A stretch of 64,000 nucleotides of DNA from Oegoconia quadripuncta (GCA_949316235.1 OX438748.1:23438575-23502574), one strand, 5' to 3'. Counted from the stretch's first letter, positions 42,635 through 54,011 are shown. Numbers and translations are program-made. Notes: generated by a model not told the origin, from the sequence alone.

Positions 42635-42950
42635 GTGAAGCTATTCACGCGGCATGATATGTATCTAGGGTTGCCAGATAGGAAAACCAAAATATCTGGA
42701 CAAATTTTAAAAAGGTCAAGTTTTTGGAGTGGAACAAATACCTATGAAGTTGTAAAAAGTTAATTTCTAACTAACAGGTTACTCATAACATTTCGTTTTA
42801 ATCAAAAAATTAACAATGTTGACATTAATCAAACTCGAACTTAACTGCATTAATTATAATTAACATTCACTGCATTCAATGTTTACGTTGCGACCATTAC
42901 GTTCCATTGGATTTTACAGACTCCATCATTTGTATTGATTTTTGAGGAGT

Positions 42951-43176
42951 TTTTTTTATGCACTACGTATTAGCACTTGACCTCAATCACACCTGATGTT
43001 AAGTGAAGAAGAGGTCGAAGGCGGAAGCGTACTGACCCGGAAACCCAAATATTTGGAGAATAGGTTATCTATCTCTGACAACCACCTACCACCAACCAAA
43101 CCGAATACTAAATATGTACCCCGCTGGGAATCGAACCCGCGACCTCCGATTCGTAAACCCTATGTTGTTTACATAA
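42951..43176 (-). mobile_element. SINE-A with internal deletion
   Basis: A-tail end and tRNA head are present, but the middle (from the CCGGAACAC to the AAAATGCCC region) is missing. The head ends at TTTACATAAAG rather than the usual GAGCCACGG. Confidence 0.82.
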
Positions 43177-44838
43177 AGTGAGAAAGAGGAGTGTAGAGTA
43201 AAGACTAAAGATGTATCAAACTCCCACCTAATTTGGCTTAAACTTGACTTTGCCGGGAGCCTGGACATCATATAGAGATTCCAGACGAATCCCAACCATC
43301 TGGTAACCCTAAATGTATCGATAAATTTTGTACTGGAATGTCTTCTATGCTTACTCCCTGAATGTGTACGTAGTGCCGTTTTGGATAGCTTTTAGAATGT
43401 CATTCATTTGAGTACGCCACGTCTACGTCGTTTATAATTGAAGTCTGCTTGAATGAGTCTGAAAGCTTGGAGGGGAACATGGGAAGTTCGTTCCACAACT
43501 GACAGGTACAGTCACATTAAAAAGTGAGTCACACTCGTAAATCAAATTGTTTGTGTTTTTGAAAATTTTACAATTGAAAACTTTTAATTTTTTGATTAAT
43601 TCACGAAAGTTTAAAGAGAATAAATTAATGACTAAATATTCAAATGTTACCAGCTTTGTGAGAAATTTCTATACATGCTAAGAGCAGTAGCTTTAATATG
43701 ACCAGTTCAGCAGTTCAGGCATGAAAGCCGGACAGACAGACTTGCATAATATTAGTATGAAGAATTAAGATGAAGATAGATTCTTCTCTTCTAATTTCTA
43801 AAAATTCTGGTCGAAATCACACAACACTACGTTTTGTTTGCTGCATACTTAACTGTTAATTAATACTTACATAATTAAATACTAGCTTTCCGCCTCCGAC
43901 TCCACTTATGTTTGCCCATCCAAAAAGAACAAATTGTACAAATATTTTAACATGTTTTATTATTTTCAAGAGTCACAATGTTTATATAAATAATAAATAA
44001 ATAAATATTTCGGACACTTATATATAGGTATAGAAATATATAGGTAGTAAACTGTAAAGTTAAAAAATAGTATTGATTACTTATATTTAAGTATGACTAT
44101 TTTTTAATAAAATAAACCATTTGAATTAGGGAAAGGACGTGGAGATAATTTTTTCGAACACTATTTACGAATTTCATCAGGAAAATACATTTTAATTTCT
44201 GTACTAGGAATGTTGTTCATAAGGAATTTCGATACTTGTCTTGTCCGTTTTATGATTTCAAACCAAAATCTGTTTTGAAATCCATTTTTATAGTAAAAGA
44301 AAAATACATATTAATATCGTACTTTACTCAGGACTAAACATGTTTACACTGAACGTATGTGGTACCTTTTATGAACCGATGTTAATTAGAATCAACTGTA
44401 ATAAAGATTACGTACACGCATATAGGTAAAAATAAAACTATGAATTAAATTAAATTAAAATATTAAAGAGCAAACGGTATTATTTTAGGATTACCAAACA
44501 GTCTCACAGTCATTATTTGTATTTTCGGTCATTATCCGGAAGTGTTGCCATAAACCGGCAACAATAGGAGGAATATGGCGTCTCGATTTCAACGAAAACT
44601 AACTTCGCTTGTAATATTTTTATTATACTCATATGTGCAATAGTAACTACGCGCAGAAATCAACTTGATTGAGCGAGACCCGCGCGGCATGTGCTTCCCG
44701 CCCCTTACCCCGCGCCGCTTACCGCTCGCACCCTCGATGCATCATTATTGGTATCCGTTATACGAGGCCACTCGTTTCGACTTTGTTTTTTGTCATATAG
44801 CTATTACTCTGATCTGCACTCGAAAACCCTGAAAGTTA
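43177..44838. other. Gene-poor stretch
   Basis: CTAGCTTTCCGCCTCCGACT at 43883 looks like a Helitron-F terminus without the rest. A reversed SINE-C-type tail (AAATAAATATTTCGGACAC) lies near 43995. A GC-rich, CpG-rich patch lies at 44640-44745. No exon was recognised. Confidence 0.5.
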
Positions 44839-44943
44839 ATAAATAAATATTTAGGACATTTACACCAATCATCTAGTCCCAAACTAAGCAAAGCAAATGG
44901 ATAATAGATAACGGATAAAGATACATAAATATTTATATACAAG
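44839..44943 (-). mobile_element. SINE-C, 5'-truncated
   Basis: AATAAATAAATATTTAGGAC, then ACACCAATCATCTAGTCCCA and AACTAAGCAAAGC. The head is missing; a MITE-1 end follows. Confidence 0.72.
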
Positions 44944-45016
44944 ATGAGTTTTTTTTTTCCGTAAGGAAAAAAATAGGGCATATTAGGTCAGTGAAATTTC
45001 TATTATTGGCACATTA
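44944..45016. mobile_element. MITE-1 single arm
   Basis: GATGAGTTTTTTTTTTCCGT, AAGGAAAAAAATAGGGCATA and TTAGGTCAGTGAAATTTC. Only the left arm is present. Confidence 0.7.
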
Positions 45017-45490
45017 TAGTAGCTAACTAGCACTTCCATCTGACATATTTAAGTTTAATCGAATTCGTTTAATTTTGAAAAAGTATTCTAAAAAATCTAA
45101 ATCATGTGTGTGACTGCACTTTTAAACGCACTGCATCTACAGGAGAGGAGGAGGAGAAGGAGTTGTTGAACACCAGACATTCACTTACACTTATCATAAA
45201 AAAAATGTCGAAACTTTCATGTCATGTACAACATACACAGTGGTAAACGAAAACGCAGAAAAAACGAACGAGTGGAGCGCGTTCGCATTATGATTTCGGG
45301 ACGGCATTTTCTCGTTGAAGCGCACACGTATTGTATTCCAGCAGCGCATGGTATTCCAACTAAAACAATCGAAAATTTCAATACAGTGTAGTGGAAATAG
45401 AAACACAGATAAACATAAGGGTAGTCAGAAAGGGGATTTTTAAGTAGGTATCGTGAGTGAAAGTGACTGATTAACGGTATGGAAAAGTGG
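45017..45490. other. No gene recognised
   Basis: A purine tract (GGAGAGGAGGAGGAGAAGGA) lies near 45141. The rest is unremarkable. Confidence 0.5.
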
Positions 45491-45750
45491 TTTTTTTTTT
45501 TTTTTTTTTTTTTTTATTCACGACGAGTTCGTACATTGACCTCAATCACACCTGATGTTAAGTGAAGATGAGGTCGAAGGTGGAAGCGTACTAACCCGGA
45601 AACCCCAACACATTTGGAGGACTGGCTATCTTATCTCTGACAACCGGAACACAACAATGTTATTAACATTGCTGTTTGGCGGCAGATTTAGATAAGATGG
45701 TGGTAGCTAGCCAGGCGGACATTTTAAAATGCCCTACCACCAACCAAACA
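45491..45750 (-). mobile_element. SINE-A, 5'-truncated
   Basis: It has a 25-nt reversed A-tail and the body to AATGCCCTACCACCAACC. There is no tRNA head. Confidence 0.87.
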
Positions 45751-46231
45751 AAACACATGAACAAAAAAAATCTGGAATATTTATTGTTTCCTTAGGGTTT
45801 ACAATAGCTTTCAAAAATATGGTAATTCAAAACAAGAAGCTCCAACAGTCGAAACCTAATTACAGTTAACCACGGATTACAAAAATATTTTACTGTTCGA
45901 AACATCGTATTCATGATATTTAACAATCTCCTTTCCCTTTCGGCTTACTCACGTGAGTTAGCTCATCTGGTTGTTTTAAATGTCATTCTATGGAAATTGC
46001 TAACTATATAAACAATAGACGATCTCAGATCTCTCTCGTAACTACTTGTTTTTTACTTTCGGTATTTTATTATTCGATATGGTTTGACATTAGTAAAGGA
46101 TTAATTAAGAGTTTTGCCCATCACTAGTAAATTCATCATTCAGAGACAATTTCAATATGGCGATTGGATTACGTACTTAGCAGGTTCCATAGAAAAATTC
46201 CAAATAGAAAGCAAAATAGATTTCATTAACT
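45751..46231. other. No gene recognised
   Basis: AT-rich, no repeat recognised. Confidence 0.5.
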
Positions 46232-46790
46232 GAGAGTTAAGTGGGTTTATCCCGCACTGTATTCCATACAAATTTTCAAGTCCAAATTTTTCGAAATGAA
46301 TAAACCTATTCAAATAAAACTTTATAAGCATAAATGAAGTACACAGAGAATATTTTCGAAAAAGACTAGAACTACCAAATTAGAGCGATTTTAAGTTTTC
46401 CATTGACACAGATAATTTTTTTTTTTTTTTTTTATATGAGAGGGCGGCATACGAGCATGCGGGTCACCTGATGGAAAGCAATCACCGCCGCCCATGGACA
46501 CCCGCAACACCAAAAGGGTCACAGATGCGTTGCCGGCCTATGAGGAAGGTGTAGGCTCTTTTCTTGAAGGTTCCAATGTCGTACTCTTTCGGGAATACCG
46601 CTGCCGGAAGTCCGTTCCACAGGGTGGTCGTACGTGGTAAGAATATAATGCAATATATTCTTTTAAATTCAATATTTCGAAAATGCTTTCCACTAACTTT
46701 TAGATATATGTGTCCTGCTTATGCGTATAAAGTTTCATTAGAATCAGTCTATTCATTTCGAAAATTTTTACTTGAAAATTGTATGGAATG
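46232..46790. mobile_element. Foldback-R copy split by LINE-J
   Basis: The left arm (GAGTTAAGTGGGTTTATCCC, AAACTTTATAAGCATAAATG) spans 46232-46412. The right arm (GTCCTGCTTATGCGTATAAA, GAATCAGTCTATTCATTTCG) spans about 46645-46790. They are inverted copies separated by the reversed LINE-J piece. Confidence 0.75.
46417..46641 (-). mobile_element. LINE-J 3' fragment
   Basis: Reversed A-tail, ATGAGAGGGCGGCATACGAG, CACCGCCGCCCATGGACACC, and coding sequence back to the [12 protein letters not shown] region. It is the longest of the truncated LINE-J copies (about 225 bp). Confidence 0.88.
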
Positions 46791-46934
46791 ATCTTCCTCC
46801 TATGGAAAACCTTCTGTTGGAGACTGACAGCTTGGTCAGCCATCGTCTGTCATGTTTGACAAGTTTTGATATTCTTTTGGTGTTTTATAGATGTCGTTTT
46901 ATGCTGCCGATAATAAATAACAAAATTTTTTTTT

Positions 46935-47095
46935 CGGCAGATTTACATAAGTTGGTGGTAGCTAGCCAGGCGGATATTTAAAATGCCCTACCACCAACCA
47001 AACCGAGTACTTAAACATGTACCCCGCTGGAGATCGAACCAGCGACCTCCGAATCGTAAACCCAATGTTGTTTACATTGAGCCATGGAGGTGGTT
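46935..47095 (-). mobile_element. SINE-A, 3'-truncated
   Basis: It lacks the A-tail and 3' body. It runs from GGCAGATTTACATAAG to the tRNA head, ending GAGCCATGGAGGTGGTTA. Confidence 0.82.
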
Positions 47096-47784
47096 AAAAA
47101 ATTTGTGAAGTTTCCTGGTCGTGTAGCACCTTCTTTAACATTTTTATTGACATGTGGATTCGGCTCAGTTTGCAGTATCTTATCTTAATATCTTTATTGT
47201 ACACAAAATTGTTACAGAAATATGCATTGTATATAAAATGTACAAAGTATATTTCAGTCACCTAGGGACGAAGTATAAAAATCTAATCACCCAGGTGATC
47301 TATATCACGTGTACAATACACAGACCGTGATTTGGATTGACGCTGTAAAAGCGCAATGGGAACAGACTCCAAGTACACTATATCAATCACTCCGTTCGAG
47401 ATCGCATGTATGTACACGACGTTTATTTTTTCCTGTGCCTCAACAACCACCTTATCTGTTAAAGATTTTGTTAGTAATTGTACCTGATGTGTTAGAATTA
47501 TGACATAAATGTATTATTTTTAAGCATTAAAGGTAAACAAGTGACCAGTTTCCATTTAAAAAATTATGCGTTATTTTCGGTTATTTAGGTATACCTATTT
47601 AATTGACGCTAGTAAATTTTTTTTTTAACATAATAATTATTTTGACTACATTCACGCAAACTACATAGATCCGGCCATGTTTAATTTTTATTACTAAAAT
47701 ACAGAAAATATCGCATATATTTTTGAATTTTGGTCGAATACAGTTTATATAAAAAACTTTTCACTATGGTTTGCCCTTAAGACG
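47096..47784. other. No gene recognised
   Basis: TATCTTTATTGTACACAAAA near 47190 looks like a reversed retroelement tail. A 64-codon frame at 47309-47503 has no family. Confidence 0.45.
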
Positions 47785-48128
47785 ATTTATCTCACACGTC
47801 ATTCTCACACAAACATTCAAGTCCAAATTTTCCGAAATGAATTGACCGATTGTAACGAAACTTTATACGCATTAGCAAGATACAAAGATCTAAACAGTTG
47901 CTAGTAAACATTTTCAAAATATCGAATTTACAAGATTATATTGCATTCTTTGTGTTGCCATTGAATACTTAATATCGCTTTAATTTAGTTACAATGTTCT
48001 TTTCCGAAAATGTTCTCCACTAACTTTTTAAATCTATGTTTGTGCTTTATGCGTATAAAGTTTTATTATAATCGGTCTATTCATTTCGCAAAATTTGGAC
48101 TTGAAAGTTTGTTTGGTATACTGTGGAT
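47785..48128. mobile_element. Foldback-R, uninterrupted copy
   Basis: The left arm, about 47813-47935 (CAAGTCCAAATTTTCCGAAA, AACGAAACTTTATACGCATT), and the right arm, about 47995-48118 (TATGCGTATAAAGTTTTATT, CGCAAAATTTGGACTTG), are inverted and about 120 bp each. This copy defines the family as a foldback of roughly 310-340 bp without coding capacity. Confidence 0.8.
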
Positions 48129-48423
48129 ATATTCTCTTAAACTCCGTACGCTAAAATATTTGTCTAATTAATTTTAAAGTATAGCCATTGTTATTGTTAA
48201 AATATGTGTTAAATTTATATAAAATATACTTTTAAAAATCCACAAGTGATTCGGCACTATAAACCTGTGTATATTCGTTGAGTTCGGAAACACAATCGGA
48301 ATGTAAATTCTTTGTAAATGTGTAAATTTATTGTAAACTGCGGAAAACTCCCGAGTGTAACGGTATGAACTGAAATTAATGTATGAACTGGCTGTAGTGA
48401 ACTATATTAAATGTGGTATAAAT
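48129..48423. other. No gene recognised
   Basis: AT-rich. Nothing was seen. Confidence 0.5.
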
Positions 48424-48668
48424 TAAGGGGCCTTACGAATACTCGTCTCTCACGACACACGTAAGCTGGACCTTATTTTAGGGAGAGTATTTATAAATGA
48501 ATCAAAACGTTCTACTTTAAAAAATATTATCAGATTACTCCAGCACTGTCTTATCGAAATAGAAACTACTACAGAATTTCATTCATTGCTTGCGTATAAA
48601 AAACTTAATTACAATCGGCTTTTGCATATGAGAGACGAATTTTAGTAAGGCGCTATAAGAGCCCCTTA
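48424..48668. mobile_element. MITE-like element with imperfect TIRs
   Basis: TAAGGGGCCTTACGAATACT and the inverted GCGCTATAAGAGCCCCTTA share TAAGGGGC ends and an inner CGTCTCTC pair. The arms differ by an insertion. Only one copy was seen. Confidence 0.55.
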
Positions 48669-48902
48669 CCGTTCGGTCGCGACCTCATTAGGTAAAAAAA
48701 TAAGATTTCTTTTCAAATATAAATTAAATCAAGAAACCACATCATTAAGTTACCGTTAACTTCAGAAATTAATGATTAAATCCATAAATAGCTTTCATCA
48801 TAATAATTCATGCGAGAACAACAACATAACTTGATGATGTAGCTTTTTGGTTACATTTATATTTTAAATTTTAACTCTTCAGAAACTACGTACCATTTAC
48901 GC

Positions 48903-49287
48903 TAGTGTCACTGAACTTCGAAATACAAACGTAGGTTCGATAGATCATAATTACAATACTCTGTTGGTCGATTACTTATGCGATAAAGTATACAGTGCCA
49001 GAATACTTCTTCGATGAAGGCTTGTGCGAGAGAGGCCTTTATAGAGAGACAGCAAGATCGCAACACTATTGGTTAAAGTCAGAAGTTTAAGGTGGACGAC
49101 GCTTGACTATGCCTTAGCCTTCGATGTTAGATTGGGAGTTCTTTTGCACTAGGGTTCGTCGAAGAAGTATTCTATTGCTGTTTTATTTATCGCACAAGCA
49201 ATATGTTGACTAACAGAGTATCTACTAACTGCTATCTTTCGAAGCACAGTTTTCCACACGTTTGTATTTCGAAGTTTAGTGACGGAC
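48903..49287. mobile_element. Foldback-S, 385 bp
   Basis: Arms of about 115 bp at roughly 80 percent identity: TAGTGTCACTGAACTTCGAA and GAATACTTCTTCGATGAAGG on the left, GTCGAAGAAGTATTCTATTG and ATTTCGAAGTTTAGTGACGG on the right. The arms face each other around a 100-bp centre. It is non-coding and single copy here. Confidence 0.78.
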
Positions 49288-50274
49288 TCGCTCATTACTC
49301 CAATTCCTTGTAAATCAATTGTAATGTATAAAATTAAATATTTGTTGCGAGTTGAATAATTGTGTATACATTTACTCGGGAAGTTTTCCGAACGCAGCCT
49401 AATGCCGATGCTCGACAGCTAATCCTGGCAGAGATTCGTCGCTCAGCTTATTACTACATTTGTTGAGTTAAACAAGCAACTGTTTATCCCCATGGCACTA
49501 TTTGATAGGAACTTTTGGTCAAGAATGCCAGATGTCCCATTACATGCCTTACAATTGTCTGTAATTTTAAAATTAAATACGTTTCCTTTTAAGGGCTGGA
49601 TCATCATTAATATGTTAACATTTTATTATGAAACGTAATATAAACTTGAAAGTGTGAAAAATCAACACTTTTACCTACCTAGTCAGAAGTTTTTACTCTG
49701 TAACCCCAAAAGGATTTTCAGGAGTTTTACACTGTTTATATTTAAAATTCTGAACCTCTCCAACAATGAGTTACTATGGGAAATGAAAAGTATTGCGATC
49801 AAATCGCATCCATGACATTCGTGGTTGCGAGTAACCAACTATTATTAACTACGTAAGCGACACTCACTTCCCCCGCCAGTTTCCGTCACCCGCATTTAAA
49901 GGGTACGCCCAAGGGTACGCATTGCGTGATTGTCGGCCACTCGCTGCGTGAACGTATAATTATACGCCACACAAACGTGTATGTACAGGCATGTAGTGGT
50001 GTAGGTAATGAAATCTGAATTGGAGTGCCGGGTGCTGGTAATGGATCCATGCTGCTTGTGGCCGAGCATCGGTTTTACATTTAGTATATATGTGATAAAC
50101 AAGCTCATTAATGTCATTGTTAATATTTGTAAATAAACTAACTGTAAGTCCAGAACATATAAATATAAATAACTGTTCATTTTCATACTAGTTTTATTGC
50201 TTATTTTAACTTTAAATAAATAATTATAATTTAGGAAACCTCCGAAAAATTATATCTTAATGCAAGAAAAAACT
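49288..50274. other. No gene recognised
   Basis: No repeat family was recognised. A short duplicated GGGTACGC word lies at 49899-49920. Confidence 0.5.
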
Positions 50275-50450
50275 GTATTAAAAAGTAACGTATATTTTAT
50301 GCGGCTTAGCCGACTTTCATCAAATATAGCTAAGAACCTGTTCCTTCGTTAAGTCCATGTAAAAAAAACCGCACTAAAATCGGATCACGCATTACTTAGA
50401 TACACCATCAAACACATCACCCGTCTTTTTTCGTCGGGTAATAATATTGA
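50275..50450. repeat. Repeat-G copy
   Basis: AAATATAGCTAAGAACCTGT, CGGATCACGCATTACTTAG and TTTTTTCGTCGGGTAAT follow the order of the 14.8 kb copy. Confidence 0.55.
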
Positions 50451-50529
50451 TTAATTGATAACCTCCTCACTTTTGTGATGATGATGATGCTTCCGAACGA
50501 TTTCGGCCATGGCGATCACTTCGACATCA

Positions 50530-50662
50530 TTTTTTTTATGCACAACGTGTTTGTACTTGATTTTCGATGTGGGTTCGATGTTAAGTGAAGATGAGGTCGA
50601 AGGTGGAAGCGTACTGACCCGGAAACCCCAACACATTTTGGGGACATCACTATCTCTGACAA
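50530..50662 (-). mobile_element. SINE-A fragment
   Basis: Reversed A-tail and 3' body with a replaced stretch (TTTTCGATGTGGGTTCGATG). It ends at TCTCTGACAACC, where LINE-J begins. Confidence 0.78.
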
Positions 50663-50769
50663 CCTGTGACCCTTTTGGTCTTGCGGGTGTCCATGGGTGG
50701 CGGTGATTGCTTTCCGTCAGGTGACCCGCATGCTCGTTTGCCGCCCTCTCATATAAAAAAAATAAATAA
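50663..50769 (+). mobile_element. LINE-J 3' fragment
   Basis: TGTGACCCTTTTGGTCTTGC to CCTCTCATATAAAAAAA. It joins the SINE-A piece directly and is followed by a truncated SINE-B. Confidence 0.87.
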
Positions 50770-50775
50770 ATAAAC

Positions 50776-50962
50776 ACCAAATGGTCGCGGCTTCGAATCC
50801 CGCTAGGGGCATATGTTTGTATGATGAATATTTTTCATTTATACATGTATTTATTTACAAAAAAAATATGTATTTGTGTAGTTTATCAACTATCTAGTAT
50901 CCATAACACAAGCCTAGATGCTTACTGTGGACCTAGATGGCGCTGTGTGTTTGTGTCAAGAC

Positions 50963-51003
<41 letters not shown>
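50776..51003 (+). mobile_element. SINE-B, 5'-truncated, with (TTA)n tail
   Basis: It starts just before the B box (GGCTTCGAATCCC) and ends in 13 or more TTA units (50965-51003). The repeated Tyr or Leu frames here are spurious. Confidence 0.87.
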
Positions 51004-51007
<4 letters not shown>

Positions 51008-51345
51008 CCTACCTACTTAAAAAATGCTCTACCACCTACCAAACTGACCACTACTATACGCCTTTGGAAATATAATACAGGGTTATATAAATATATCACC
51101 AAACCAAATCAAACCTTTCTTATAAGTCGTTAGCGGGAACTGTGCGAGAGTATTCTGTATTGGGAACCTTAAGTAGGAGGTCTGAAGGAGGCCAATGATA
51201 TTTGTTTTGCTGCCGAGATGGATTGGTGGACGGAATAGTAATGAACTCGTTGATCAAAGGCCGAACGGACTAGCATTAACATAAATATAGATTTATTTTA
51301 TGATTCACTGTATTATATTGCTGGTAGAGTATTCCATATAAAATA
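51004..51345. other. No gene recognised
   Basis: TACCACCTACCAAACTGACC near 51028 may be an eroded SINE-A word. Nothing else was seen. Confidence 0.45.
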
Positions 51346-51426
51346 CTAGCTGTCGCCCGCGACTTCATTTGGAACATTTCATTAAAATCGGTTCATGAAA
51401 AAAAATTGCCCATAGCTATTCCGTCT
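51346..51426 (-). mobile_element. Helitron-F terminal fragment
   Basis: CTAGCTGTCGCCCGCGACTT and the neighbouring sequence are the reversed 3' terminus. The 5' part is missing. Confidence 0.6.
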
Positions 51427-51432
51427 ACAAAA

Positions 51433-51710
51433 ATGGAAGCGTACTGACCCGGAAACCCCAACACATTTGACGGACTGGCTATCTTATCTCTGACAACCGG
51501 AACACAACAATGCTATTAACATTGCTGCTTGGCGGCAGATTTAGATAATATGGTGGTAGCTAGCCAGGCGGACATTTAAAATGCCCTGCCACCAACCAAA
51601 CCGAGTACATAAATATGTACCCCGCTGGGGATCGAACCTGCGACCTCATCTTCACTTAACATCAGGTGTGACTGAGGTCAAGTACGAACCCGTTGTGCAT
51701 AAAAAAAAAA
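51433..51710. mobile_element. SINE-A inverted chimera
   Basis: 51433-51646 is a reversed body (GGAAGCGTACTGACCCGG to GGGGATCGAACCTGCGACCTC). From GACCTC the sequence continues as the sense 3' body (ATCTTCACTTAACATCAGG) to an A-tail at 51710. Both tRNA head ends are absent. GACCTC occurs naturally at both joined sites. Confidence 0.85.
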
Positions 51711-52058
51711 GTTTTAGAGAAAATGATTGTCTTAATTTGAAATAGGATTCAGGCTTCCAAGAAATGAACAATTATTACAAGAAAATCATTAGGGTGTTAA
51801 GGAACGAGATCGGTTGCTATCTATACTGCAGGCCCTGGTGGACGCTGATTGATACTGTCAATCAGATCTGTTACCTCAGAGAACGGTAATTGTAGAGGAC
51901 GAGAGTTGCTGACGTATCTCATGGAAGTGGTAGGTGAAATAAGGGAGTTATGGGGTGAATATCACACCTCGGAAAACGTAGTATGGGACACCAACCTTCG
52001 AGATAATAGGATCAAGGCGGCTGGCAGTAATGGAAGCATACTCTGGTAAGATAGGTTA
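51711..52058. other. Unrecognised 66-codon frame
   Basis: A frame at 51849-52049 (GRELLTYLMEVVGEIRELWG) has no family I recognise. It could be a fragment of a retroelement coding region. Confidence 0.35.
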
Positions 52059-52461
52059 CAGGGTGAATTTGAAATCGCGTAATTCTCATTAACTGGTGAC
52101 GCCACTTTTGATTACGAATAACTTTCCGCAGGAACCATACGAATTCGCCCTAAAATTCTGAAACCACTTTTAGTATTGAAGTCCAACAATTTTCCGATGG
52201 CTACTCCACTCCTAACTAAGAACAACTATCCACTAGGAACCATAGTTGAATTTGGACGAAAATTGTTAGACTTCCATACGAAAGGAGGTTTCAGAATGGA
52301 GCAGTGTGGAGGCGGGATCTGTCCACTACTTCTATGTCGGTACTTTCTATGGGTAACCAAAACTTTGATCCAATTCGACTATGATTCCTAATGGAAAGTT
52401 GTTCGTAATCAGAAATGGAGTCAATAGTAAATAGGAATTACTAGAATTGAATTTCACCCTG
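52059..52461. mobile_element. MITE-2 copy 2
   Basis: 403 bp, CAGGGTGAATTTGAAATCG to GAATTGAATTTCACCCTG, with TA on both sides. The interior order is as in 19354-19738. Confidence 0.86.
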
Positions 52462-52929
52462 TATAGATAATGGCTGACGATTTCAAAATAATGGGGTTTG
52501 AAAAATTATTGTCACTTCGAGGAGTAAGCCTTCACTAGATCTCTTATCACTCACACTGGAGTGATGTTTAGTGACATGCTTAAATAATCCTGGACATGTT
52601 ATGGAGCGAGGAGTCTCCGCGAGGGTTGAGGGGGGGGACGGGGGGGGGGACGCGCAACACCTCCTGCAGGGCTACCCATACGTATGTGGCACCATCTAGC
52701 GGCGGCATCTATTATTGAATCTAACTTATTTATGCACTTAACCTCAGTCACATCAAACCCTACCTTTCTAGGTGCACATATATATTATATTTCATTGGCG
52801 ATCAAACACAAAGTAGATATAAAAAATATAAAGAAAATTTTAAACACAATATTAACATTAAATTAATAAAATATTTGTCAATAAAACTAATAACAATCAA
52901 ACAATCTGCAAGTCATCTATGGGCGATTG
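52462..52929. other. Intergenic with G-rich patch
   Basis: 52621-52651 has three runs of three or more G, two of them of eight to ten G. No gene was recognised. Confidence 0.55.
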
Positions 52930-53197
52930 ATGACCTGTTTGGTATAGTGGTGTAGTGTAAACTCTCAAAAGGTCGCGGGTTCGAATTCCGCTAAGGACAT
53001 ATATTTGTATGATGAATACAGACATTGTGTTCCGACTTATGGATGTTTTTCATTTAATATATGTGTATTTATTTACAAAAAAATATATTTGTGTAGTTGA
53101 TCAACTATCTAGTATCCATAATACAAGCCTAGTTGCTTAGTGTGGAACTAGATGCCGCTGTATATACGTACGTACAGATATTTATTTGTATTTATCG
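52930..53197 (+). mobile_element. SINE-B, diverged
   Basis: GACCTGTTTGGTATAGTGGT, B box GGTTCGAATTCCGC, body and ATTTATTTGTATTTAT tail. The segment between the two boxes is rearranged. Confidence 0.82.
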
Positions 53198-53587
53198 TTC
53201 AAAAATTTAGCTACGCTATAAAAAGTAGTCTAAAAAACCTCCTCCTTTTTAATTCAAATTAAAAATGGTTGAAAACATCCCGGGAATTCAGAATTAGCTT
53301 CCATATTTTTCATAAAATAAATCCGGCTCCTAAAGAATGCCCATTTGCATTTTCGCATATTATCCACACCCTGTATCATATACAGGGGAGTTTAATATCC
53401 CTTTATTGTGTTAGAGTCGCACCTGCTCAGGAATTAGGCATGGAGCGCAGATGGTGCGACAATGTGAATTATCAGGGGGCCTATGGGATGTTTGTGTGTG
53501 TGTGTATATCGAGACAAGAAGTGTCATCACTGTTGAAATAAAGACGGAAAATGTTGCTAGAGTAGAAAATATTGAGTTTTTATTTTT
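53198..53587. other. No gene recognised
   Basis: A 90-codon frame (53269-53541) lacks family motifs. Confidence 0.4.
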
Positions 53588-53596
53588 AATAAGACG

Positions 53597-54006
53597 GCCG
53601 GCTTTTGGCGGGATCTCGGCGAGTGAAGTTGCATTTTTCTTTATAATTCTTATAATTTGTGCATTCTAACTTTTGAAGCTTAATAATGGCAGAATATTGT
53701 GCAGCAAACGTTAGTGATGGTGTACATGTGAAAGGAAGTGTAAATTAAAGTGCGTAACGGAGCTTTCGGATTCCCACAAGAAGCCGCCAAAATCTTTTGT
53801 AAAGCATTCTGCCACTTTACTGAAGAATGACTTGACCGTGACTGGACTCTGTATACGCCAAGTATACGACGAATTACTTGTTTTGACTGAGACTGACTTA
53901 TAAACTGAAGAAACAAGATAAATAAATTTTTTCGCTCGAAACTTACAGTAATGTCCCTCGACAGTGAGGTTGACTGGTTGCCATCCTCAAAAATAAGAAG
54001 AAGAAG
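53597..54006 (+). mobile_element. Retroposon-V copy 2
   Basis: 410 bp with an (AAG)n tail, flanked by AATAAGACG at 53588-53596 and 54007-54015. The frame corresponding to the 58-codon one at 40317 stays open to a stop at 53901 (start codon changed, 6-bp in-frame gap). Immediately after it lies the head of a SINE-C. Confidence 0.85.
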
Positions 54007-54011
54007 AATAA

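Noticed and set aside
52021..52046. GSILW followed by GTAAGA, resembling the end of the missing Dpr exon
   Set aside because: It lies downstream of the terminal Dpr exon, the preceding residues are not Ig-like, and a single short match is expected by chance.
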